Notes under the pieces: model-generated
Told to the model about the DNA's origin: nothing
What the model saw: only the letters and a program-made list of their open reading frames with translations
The model's database searches: none
Assembly (NCBI GenBank): GCA_949825045.1
Contig: OX463806.1
Coordinates: 42,184,208-42,248,207, forward strand
Direction of reading: 5' to 3'
DNA: 64,000 bases
Source: Argyresthia goedartella
Taxonomy: Eukaryota > Arthropoda > Insecta > Lepidoptera > Argyresthiidae
In this document: positions 41,401-53,400 of the stretch, piece by piece
Layout of the letters: each line of letters starts with the position of its first letter
Numbering within the stretch: position 1 is the first letter of the stretch
Made by a program: the position numbers and the translations under genes

Positions 41401-44400
41401 AGGCCAACTTTAATTTGACAGTCTTTCTTACGGGCTTAAACTGTACTTCTGTCGATATTTATAATTTGACAGTTTTTCTTAAGAGAATTAACTCTACTTC
41501 TGTTGATATTTATAATTTGACAGTTATTCTTACGAGCTTAAACTGTACTTCTGTTGATATTTAAAATTTGACAGTTATTCTTACGAGCTTAAACTGTACT
41601 TCTGTCGATATTTGTAATTTGACAGTTATTATTACTAGCTTAAACTGTACCTCTGTCGATATTTATAATTTGACAGTTATTCTTACGAGCTTAAACTGTA
41701 CTTCTGTCGATATTTATAATTTGACAGTTATTCTTACAGGTGTCGATATTCATTTGGTGGTGTTGCGGGTGCAACCTTTTTTATACCTTTATGTCATTTT
41801 CTATTTTTATAGTTGTCTTTATATTTTCCTTGCTGCTTTCAGGCGTTTTTTCTTGGATTTAATACTATTTTTGCATCCGTAGTTATAACAAATAAATAAA
41901 AAATAAGAACAATCTCATACAAAACGAACTAGGCCCATACTAAGCTAAATAAGGATTGTGTTAGGGGTACTAGACGACGATATATTTGATAGAGATAAAT
42001 ACTTATGTAAATACATAGAAAACATCCAAGGCTAACAATTATTCACACTCATCACACAAATATTCGCCCTTACCGGGATTCGAACCTAGGACCATCAGCT
42101 TCGCAGGCAGCTTCACTACCCGCTAGGCTAAACCGGTCGTCTTTATGGAAGTCTTCTTCACGTGGTACACGTGATTTAATTACCAAACAACAACCCATGT
42201 GTATATTTATGATCCATTACGTGTCTAAAAAAAAATTTATAGTTTTGGAATGGGTTAATCCCTTCATGAAATTAATCCAAATTTTAACTTTGTGTAATTG
42301 TTCAACACTAAAGTTCAGTGTGGACAAAATGTTAGACAAGCTTAGTAATGCACGAAGAACAAGGTCCATTATGCACAAATTCCCGAACATGCCTTATGTG
42401 CCGTCATTTATTTTTTATCTTTGATAAAAAATAAATGACGGCGTTCTGGTAATTACTTAATATCATATAGCTGCTGAAACCGTGAGTCTAAATGTAAAAT
42501 TAGGATGAGTTTCATGGATGTGGGAGAACCTTTGATACACTAGCACAAAACGGCTGCAACCAAGACTGGATGAGTGTAAACAATGAAACTTTTTGTTTCT
42601 GTCAAACTCTACCTGCTGTCCAGTGAGAGGACCGACATTTGAATAGATTAAACCTTCAATGATAGTATTCATACAAACAGGTAAGCTGCATTTAATAACC
42701 CCAACTTACATTATTATATCCCTTAGTGATGAGGAGTCATGCAATGTGTTTTTACTATGAGTTTCAATAATTCGTTATGTTCCCAAAGTAATTAAAGTAA
42801 CTGATGTTGGTAATATATTATAATGGAATTGGTGTGATCATTAGGAAAATTCATGAAACCTGTTATTTTAACACCCAAACTGCACTCGTGGTAGTACCCA
42901 AGTTATTTAATTAGGCATACCGACTTACCATAGTTGACTGTTTACAGCACCATGAAAAAAATATTACCCATTATTGTGTATCCTTAACCATAACGTTGGC
43001 GTAAAATATTCATAATATCATTAATTAAGAAGTTTGTTATATAAATTCTGAAGTACCAATATAAAAAAGGAGACACCTTCTTCCTACAGTCTAGCTGTGA
43101 AATCCGCCACCAATAAATAAAAGACAAACAAATTAATTACAAGTTATAAGCAGACCAGTCAACGTACATATGTATGAGAAATGCTAAATAGGGAGTAATA
43201 GAACGGCAAAGACAACTCTAGAGAGTTAAAATAGAACATCATCCTTCACACCTTTCTTAGGTGAATGTAACTATATACTCGTATACCTATTGTTCTAAAC
43301 TGAAGGGCAGTAGTTACGAATTCCACATATTTACGTTAAAAAATTGCACCAGTACAATTAGTTCTTAATATATTATAGGTAAGTTAATCACAATAGGCAA
43401 CCATGTAAAACTAAAATTTGTAGAAACATTAACAATATTTTTGCATCTAAAGGACACTGGAGCAAACTTTTAATTTCGAGAGATTTTATTGGTTATTTTA
43501 AATTAAACTCAGTAAAAAATTGCAGTAGGAGACCGTATATTAACATACGCAACCGACCATACCTCTATTACCGACTTTATAATGGTTTTCAATCTTTGAT
43601 CCAGTACTGCTAACAAAATAGAAAAATAAAGTTAAAAATAAGAATAGTAGACTTACCGTATCTCTCTGTGGTTCCATTGGGGTATACCTTAAGGTTCAAT
43701 GCAGGCACACCTGTAATACAAGTAATCAACGGTTAGGGATTTGGTATTTGAAAGTCAAATTTGAAAATAAATAAATTTGACGGTAATATTCATTTGAAAA
43801 CCATGGCAACATCAAAAAAAATATGACAATTAGTTGCCGTTGACATCCAATCAACCTCCAAAAAGAGGGTCTCTAGAATCTTGGGGACTGCCTTAGATTC
43901 TTGATATTGTAAATATTGATACTGTTATCACTGATACAGCTGATGCTGATAAAACCAGAATCATTATCAACGAATCGGCCTTATTTCCTTTGTGTAAAAG
44001 TCTTGTTAAAGCTACACTGACATTATTTTATTTACCTAAAGCCAGAATATTTCTAATAACTAACATACACAATGATGAGCTTGTCACTAACATAATTTCT
44101 TCCTACAATCTAGGTTGGTGCAATGAACAGGTACATTATTTACAATCGATGTCTCTAGGCTGTCATTGATAAACTTCGTTAAACCAGTAAGCTAATTGGT
44201 TGTGTTTGAAATCAAGCTGCTGGTCAAAGTTATATGACGATTTGTGATATTTGTCTAATTTATTAACCGTAACCTTCCTTACGTACCAGTATCAGAAGAG
44301 AAGAGTGGCTATTATTAGAAAATTATCATTAAAGTTAGAAATGGTATGCAGTGCAAATAGTCAAATTAACTAAGTTGTTACTTTAAGTAGCACGGAATCA

Positions 44401-47400
44401 GTATTTAGTTGCGAAAACAGTAACCTTATATTTATTACACCTTTGCCAGACAATGCAAAATTTTCAATGTGGTATTGTGATTAATAAATAGTTAGTTGGT
44501 TTATTGTTTGCATCCTTTCATTTTCTGCAGTCAGTATATTATGTGCATTATTTATTTAGTTCAACGGATTTAGCAATTGAAGCTTGGAAAAGTTGGAATA
44601 TATTAGATAGGATAATTTGTAATGGGACAACTTCTATAGAAGAATACATCAGGCACACTTTCCCCAAGCTAATAACTCAGAGCTATATTTGCAGATACTG
44701 CAATGACAAATGGTCCGACGATTTTACCAAGCGACAGGATCTCGCTGGATGCGGTCCCTGGCGCTTCAGAGAAGAGCCGATAACTAACACAGCGGATCCA
44801 TGTGGGCTGCCCATGAAGACGATGATTTATTTATTTTCCGAGCCATTAGCTCTGGATTAGTTGAAAAGCGTAACTGATCATTCCACACAAAATTGTTCAA
44901 TTACAAGTCAATCCGTATTAGGGATTCTTAAGAATGTTATTTGTCACAGTTTTTGCGTTACAAGTCTTTTTTCTTACTGCCTGAAGGACAGTCGAGTTCG
45001 TCGCTGTCGTCGTACGGACAGTCGACGTGCCCATCGCACCGTTTTCTGCTTTCAATGCAGGGGCCGTTTTCGCAACGCCATTCGTTCCTGTTGCATTGCT
45101 CTCCACCTATTTATTAAATATAGGGTTAACCTAGTCTTTTTTACAAACCTGCGTCAGTACATAGACAAATCTAGCCCCACCTGGCGACATAGTGCTCACG
45201 AGGAAAATCTTATTAGTCTGCTAGTCGTCTCATTGAAGCCACACTTTAGACTCTTTACTTATTAATGTATTGACTAGTGCGTCATATTCCTTCAACCCTG
45301 CGCCAAATATACTCTTGCACCATAATACCTATAGATGTACGTGTGGTGATGTTACATTCACTAACCTATCAATATTTATAAATATTTAAAGGTTTTATAA
45401 TGAAATACAAATAAATGATCAGGCTTCTTACCTTGGGCCGTGTTAGGACTCCGGGTAGTATAATAGGGAGGAATGGGGGTAGTATAATAGGGGGGCTGGG
45501 TGGCGTACGGCCTTTGTGTGGTGGTGTGGGCACAGGAGATAGGGTCCTCATCAGACTCGTCAGCACAGTCTGGGTATCCGTTGCAGAACGGGTCGCCGAA
45601 TGCAGATCTCGCACAGGTACCATCTGAGCATTGGAATTCGTCATTGCTGCATACTGGGGCTGAAAGATAAGATATCTATATGTAATTACTTATTGCAGAT
45701 GAATGAATATGTAGATGCAATGTATATGCAGATGAATATATCTCGTGGAAGCGATGGAGGCATTTAGTTCGTTCTTGTCTTGTGGCGGTTGATGTTTATG
45801 ATTATAATAAAGAACCAATCATCTTCCTCATGATTGATATTGCGTTCACGGTCTGGGCACAGGTCTGGGCCTGCCTGTGGTCACGGCGCCTGATGGGTAA
45901 GTTTGTGATATTTCACTTTCATTGATATTTTTGTAAGAACAACCATTCGTTGTCTGTTGCTGTGCCATATGCTATCTATATATTTTAATCCAGTGCTCAT
46001 TTAACCTCTCAAACACCGAGGGTAGTTAGAAGGGTCGCGATTTCGAACCTTGTGCCCTGGTAATAAAATTTAAAACGTAAACGTATAACGGAAAAGTGGC
46101 GTTATCTAAAGCCGGTGGTATTCAAGAGGTTAAAGTCATTGTCCATTAGGAATTTTAAATGATCAAAAAATTGAAATAGTCGAAACAAAACTTTGAGGAA
46201 TTGATACAATATTAAGTTTAAAAATTAGGAAAGTAGAAAATATACATGTACATAAAAAACGCATAAAAACGACTATATTTATATAAATATTATACTGGGA
46301 AAATAGAAAAAGTGCAATTGCGTCTGAGTAGTAAAGTAAAAGAATATTATTACTACACGAGTAGATTTGGAATATCCTTGATAAACAAACGTCAAACATT
46401 CTAGTTAAAAACTCTATGCACTACAAACACTATTAAAAATCTATCCACACATGCCGCTAGAACTATAAAGAAGTAAATTACCAGGCATTCATAACACTCA
46501 TAACTACTGTAGTTACCTATATAATAAGCTAATGATCGAGCTGCATCAGTGAAAAGGATACAAGTGCTCTAGCTAGCACGGAAGGATAGAATTGAACATT
46601 TTATTCACGAAAAAGTTAAGCAGTAAAATAAACATCTTTGTACAGCTAATGAAACAATAGCAGGTCCACTTGCACCGACATTCGCTAAATCAGTTTAGCG
46701 TGCCAAATTGATTTAACTTTGACATTCTTAAAACATTTTGACAGAAGCTACATAGATTTAAAAAATTACAACACCAGTAAATTGAAAAACCGGTCAAGTG
46801 CGAATCGAACTCGCGCATGAAGGGTGCCGTACCACCGTACAATGGTAGGGATGTTGTGGAGTGAATAGTTTGGATTTTACATAGCAAAATATTGTTTACA
46901 ATGTTATTGGTGCGGCTTCTTTCACACCCCATATACGTAACCAGGTGCATTCATGAGTTTGTATGTGGTTTAGAGGTCAATCACATTTTTGTTTCTGTTT
47001 TTTAGTATATTTTATTATAGCGGCAACAGAAATACATCATCTGTGAAAATTTCAACGGTCTGACTATCACGGTTCATGAGATACAGCCTGGTGACAGACG
47101 GACGGAGGGACAGCGGAGTCTTAGTAATAGGGTCCCGTTTTACCCTTTGGTTACGGAACCCTAAAAATGAAAACCTGAATGTCGTGCTGTTGGAATTTAC
47201 TTCCTGAATGCTTAAATATTCGATTTACCCGAGGTCCTTAACTCAAACATAGATGGGGAAACGCAACGATAAAATTAAAACTACAGGTTGGTATAATCAA
47301 GAACTTTTGATATTACTTACGCGAACAGCCAAAAATAGCGTAGATAAAACACTCAACCACCAATGGGTAGAATCAGATCTTCCTATCGGGGCCGCCCTAT

Positions 47401-50400
47401 GGACTTTCTTTACTATCTATTACTAAAGTAAATATTATTTTTAAAAACGCTACAAGAGAAACCGAAAATGGTAAACGGATTCCATAAACACGCATCCAGC
47501 ATTCAACATTGTTTTAGAACCTGTAGAGTACCAGAGTTGTGACAGTTTTGTTCGTCTGAGAAGTCCTTGCAATCATAGAGATTGTCACACCGCAAGAAGT
47601 GGGGTATGCAGTACCCGTTGTAGCAAGTGAACTCTGAGTCAAGGCACGGCGCGTGGGTAGCGTTGGCCATTCCGTACAGTTGAACCGAGTACGCTGCTGT
47701 ACCACAGAACAATGGATGATGATAGGTCACAGGATAGGAAAAATATATTTTACAAAATAAATTAACTTGCTACAGTTAATATGTTAATTGCTTTAAAAAG
47801 TTATCTCAGGGAGTCTGTGCGTTTTAAATAAATAATTGCTCGATGAGCTCTATTTTGTTATATAAAAAAAGATTGAATGTCCGCTGCTTTCCCGCACAAT
47901 ATGATGCCATAAGACATGCACGATACTATGAAAGTAACTAAAATAGACTAGCCTAGCTGTTGTCACATCTGTGTTTGTCTGATGTCAAGCCGCAGAACTT
48001 AATTTACCAGTAAATTTATCTATGTGGGGTCCCCACTGCAATTTGGTCGTTATTGAAAGACACGTCGCGTCATTTACTAATTCAAACGTATTGCTATCTA
48101 ACACTAATCTGGTCTCAACCTGCTTGACATTTGAAAGTGAGAATTTGATACATAGTCTAAACTTCCTGGCCTGATTATCGGCACTTCATGCCGTCATGTC
48201 ATCTTTAAAAAATCTTCAATCTTGCAACCTAATGCCTATATAATGGTACCTATTTCATTCTTGAAACTCAATGGTTATTGTAAGTATGGGTGTCACAGGA
48301 ACTAAGTCAGCAACTACGTGTGGGTACGTTGTGGGTCGTGTGTAGGTACTTGCATTTAGCAATATTGTTTGATGTACTACCAACAAAAATCTAGTGTGTA
48401 ATATTGTATTATTTAATTACCCAAAAAATTTTTTTTTCAAAAAGGGGGGGATGAGTGTAGGGGTAACAGTTCTGATATGTCAGCATAACCGCGCGACGAG
48501 TTAGTCGTTCCGTGGACACGAACAGAGTAGCATGTGTACCTAATTATATATTCCGTGTACGAATTCTGTGTACTTAGGTTGAGTTAAAAATAAACAATTT
48601 ATATCAGTTTTATGAAGTGCTTTAATTAACAGTCCCTTAAAGGTCAATTTCCTTCTTTAATGTTCTGGTGCGACCATCAGATTTTCAATTCGGTTCTCAA
48701 CTTAAGGGTTTTCATGCTGGCATTCAGTTCTATTAGAATCCACAAAATAACCAAGCAATAACAAATCGCTATGGCAGCAGCAATAAGTTTTGTCAATGCA
48801 AGATAGCTTCGTTAACATACAGGATATTGGTAGATCAATGGAAACCCTTAAAACGAAGATAGTACAGACCATTTAGAAGCATTAAGGCCATACTTGTGTT
48901 AGCCGAAGTCTTACCGTTTCGTTTTTATCGATGTTTTATTCTTGACGATAAAACCCAGAATTTCGGTAATTATTGCTTAATTACTAGTAGTTCTCTGAGA
49001 ACAGTAGACCCGCTTGTTTAAAATTTTAAGCTTGTATGTCTGCTAGAAGTACATTATAATTTTGATGACGATGAGTCAGTCGAGTCGGTGACAAATTTAC
49101 GGAACTATCTATTGGTTCAAATTGACCCAATTTTGGGATTTTTTCTATTTAAATTATGGCCTATTAGTCACAGAAAATTCAGATGTCTAACTTCATCTAC
49201 AACACAGTAACAGGGGGGTCGAAAATACCCCGAAGTGCCTTCCCTCCACTCCCCCTTGAGATATTTTTTCGCAACATCTTGTGTAGGATGAAGTGTTTAG
49301 TATGCTTTTAAAATTTTATTGAAATCCGTCGATAAATAACTCTACAGAAAATCTCCCCCGATTTCCCCCCTATTTCCCCCCAAAAAAAAAAACAAGGAAC
49401 TTGTGTACCAATTTACGTTAAAATCGGTTGAAAATGCGACTTAGGCGAGAACAGACTGATAGACAGACATAGTAATTTTTGGCCAATCTCGAAACTGGAC
49501 GCTTCGCTCGCTCGGTCAATTATTGACCTTCTTGGAGACATGCTTGGCTATTGCCCTATCTTTTGAGGTATCATTTACACCGGTATTAGGTTGAAATTAG
49601 GACCTCTGAACCAAATTGAAACAGAAAAATTTCACCTTCAAATTTTTCTTCAAGTTGGTGGCGCACATTGAAAGTTACATTCATCAAAAAAGGACCATTA
49701 ATCATACAAAAAATATATCGTGACACAATGACGTAAGACATAAGATATTCGAGTTTCCTCTCGGGTAGCGTGATTGCGAATGAAGCGTAGTGTTCATGTT
49801 TCAGTTCATTTTTTCTACTTTGTAACCGTTAGATAGGTTATTTTTTTTGCTTCTACCATACTACCATGGACTCCTCGGTGGTATCTGGTCTAAGAAAGCA
49901 TGCGTGGATTTTATTCACCCTTTCGACAGTTCGCAGCTCAGTGTCCAGTGCGCTTGTTCCTTTGATAACGTGCCTTCCTTGTATTCCTTCGGTGTTGTTT
50001 ACGAGATTTCACTTCTAACCATGGGGTACCGTTATTATGTGCTGATTGTATTAGTGGATGCTTTGAGTCTATTATTGGTGTTGCTGATTCCATCTGATTT
50101 TTTATCATTGTAGTCGTAGTAACTTTTGCCTGAGGATGGAGTGTTCCTATGGACGGCGCTAGTGGTGTTGTCACTTATGAAGTACTCAACAAAGTCTGTT
50201 TTGTTGCCGGCTTCTGTGCATTCAAGGATGGACGTCCTAAAGAGTCACGTTCGCAAGAAATTAGATTTAATAAAAATTCTTTTGGAACTGACTGTCTTTC
50301 CCATCAATTTCCTCGAATTCAAATTATGAGATCTCTAACTGATTTTGAATGATGTCTCTAATTTTGACATGTTTCAGTATTTTTGACAGGTACTAGTATT

Positions 50401-53400
50401 TTTGACAGCTGATATTATTTTAGACATGTTTTACTATTTTTTTACTAATGTCATTTTGACAGGAGTAACTATTATGTCAGACGTTATTAAGTTTAACCTA
50501 CCTTTGACATTTACACCTATCAAATATAGTGACAGTTTCATCAAGGTAGAATGAAGATGACTTTATATGAAGTTACCTCTGCCAACCTTATCTAAGAAAA
50601 CTCAGGTTATTGTGACTTGCACGGCTATATTGTGCACCTGACAAAGAGGGGTCTGGGAAATTACATATTATTTGGAAGGTTTTAACTGATTATGAAAGAA
50701 CAGAAAGCTTTATTTATTCTTCATTTGCCTGTAAAACTTTTTAAGTTGACAAACGTATCAAGATACTGAATTTTCGAGATGGATGTAACTTTTTACTTCG
50801 ATGAATTAGAGTCTTGCAATAAAATATTGAGGTTCTTTATCTTAAGCTGGGTTAGAAAGTGATTCACTCTGGGCTCACGATCCATAACAACTTGCCAAAG
50901 TTCTTTGGGTTTATCACTCACTCATTTTCATTCATTTCATATATTAAAGGTACTTCTAGCATTGTTCAAAGGATTTTTGGCTAATGGAGCTTTTAACTTA
51001 ACGATTTTTTACCACACCACGTTAACCTACATTGTTTATATGTGGTCTCTGCCACTCGATCCCTAATGTTGAGCCTTTCGAAATGCTATAAATTCAATTA
51101 TTCTAGTAGTTAGATGTATAATTAGTTTGGTCTTATACCAACATAATATATTTATCAGGCGCTGTAAATACTAAGGACTGGCCACACCGACCAGACGGAA
51201 AACTCTAATGAGAATAGGTACACGTATTATGAGTCGTACCTACTCGTATTTACAACTCTAGCTCTAATGGAGTTTTAGGTTATATAGAGAAAATGAAAAT
51301 CATTCTGCAACCGAGAGTGTATCAGTCAATTTCCTACCATAAAAGTCTGATCGTTAATATATACCAAGAATAAGAAGGGGCCTATTATGGAACCTTGTGG
51401 AACGCCGATTTTCACAATCGATACGTCAGATTTATCGCCGTTGATTTCTATCTTTTGTATTCTATTGCTTAAATAGGATCTTGGTAGATCCATCGCTTTA
51501 TTTTTAGTTCCGTAATTATTAGAATAAGAATTATTATTAGAATTATTAATAATTATTATTAATTAATCATTAAAATCATGAGGATCAGAATCAAATAAAA
51601 CAAAGATGATTTTTACAAATTATTTTTACGTTCAGTTCCATATTTTTTTTGACATAATCGCTGCAATGATTTCGAAACTTAGTTGCAGTTTCTCATCACA
51701 TAATTATGCGCTCACTACTTCAAACTTAAGAATACTATTCCACAGAATCAGTGAAATACTAGCTAACAAATGATAGTAAAAAGATACCACAAATTTGTTC
51801 AGTGTTTTCGTAATATCACTTATAGATATTTGGAAAATAAAAAAAAGTATAAAAAAGTTAAAAAGGAAACCCATAAATTTTCTCATAGTGTATTTGTTGT
51901 ATGGTTAAATTTGCTGGAAATGGACACCACTTTCACCCCTAACAATATAATCATATGTAATCAATAATATTTTATCTGATTATTGTGTTTTATGCCCTGT
52001 ATTTATAAAAATAATATAATATTAACATTTCTTATAAGGATCTCATGTCTACAATTAATTGATAAATATAAAATTAAAATAAACAAAGTACTTAATTTTT
52101 CGCTCGATTTTAGAAGAACATAGTACATAAAGCAATATGTCTTTCTTTGTGTCTAAGTCAGATCCGCACTAGGCCGGATTTTAATTGAAAAATTTATAAG
52201 TGCTGAATCCAGCATAACTCCAGCTGGGGCGAAAATATCGCTGGCTGGAAATAAAGAAGAGGAAAATCCTCAGGTCTTGGATGTTAATATGTGTGTGACG
52301 TCGCTATTTCTACTTCCCACGACACATGGTATCCTAGTGTTAGGCCAGAAGCAAATTCTCTTAAGGGCGTCGGGTTTTGTCAAATGCTGATCTTAAAAGC
52401 GCTATCCATCTTGAAGGAGACATTTGAAAAATCCCAAAAAAAAGACATCCCTTTCCTTAAAAAATTAACTAAATCTCTCCAAATCTCTCGATCGGATCTA
52501 AAAGGAATATTGCTATTCCAAATATCTTCAAAAAGTAGGTATTCCAAATATTTTCAAACCTAGTGATCGCAAATAATCAGTGATTTTGAAGATATAAATA
52601 AAAATACGCAATGTCCGCACTGTTGTCTGCTGCAGCTTCTGTAACAGCCATGTTGCAATGTTGTTTTGTCAAAAAATGAACCACCACGAATCGAGTTTTC
52701 ATTTTCTTTCCGATATTTCAACGAATTAAGTGAACGCTCTAATTTAACTAACATGTTCTATCTAAGCCGAGTGTAGAAAATAAAAGTGCAATAGAGAGGA
52801 ATTTGCTTGTGCACTGGTGTAGACAACTATCATAGAAACATTACTTAATTATATCGGGAATTTTTATTACTGCATTTCTCAGCACGTGGTCCAAACCACA
52901 GAGTAGTATTATATTGCACCGTTGATTGAAAATGTTTTGATAAGAAATTTAGGAATCATGGCGCTTAAGAATAATGGCAGGATTTTCGATCAGAGATTAA
53001 AACAACATTTTCAAAATTCATCACATATTCATACAAACTGTTGGTTAAATCGACAAGAAAATGCTAATAAATTCAATAACACACTTTACCCGTCCCATTT
53101 TGTCATTGTTAATAATAACTACAGAGACTGGATACTCAATGTAACAGACAGACGTTAGGGACAGATTCCAGTAATAAAAATACCCGCATTACATAAGTTG
53201 CATTGAAAAACCCGTGAGCTAGAATATTTTGTTCTTGAATGAAGTTGCTATCTGCCAAATGTCTTAGAAGGTACACACAATACACACTCAGATATTTTAA
53301 AGGTGGTAGTTAAGGTGTGCAATTATATCTATAGATTTCTAAAGAGGTGTGTCAAGACAGCTTTAAGGCCGACTTACACCAGACTTTTAGCTTCAGCTAA

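Noticed and set aside
41568..41882. 104-codon plus-strand ORF
   Set aside because: It is produced by a 51-bp tandem repeat whose length is a multiple of three.
33363..42442. Palindromes as transcription terminators
   Set aside because: Hairpin terminators of that kind are bacterial; this is a eukaryotic intron context.
44861..45265. 134-codon plus-strand ORF
   Set aside because: Antisense shadow of LDLa exon 12 and its flanks.
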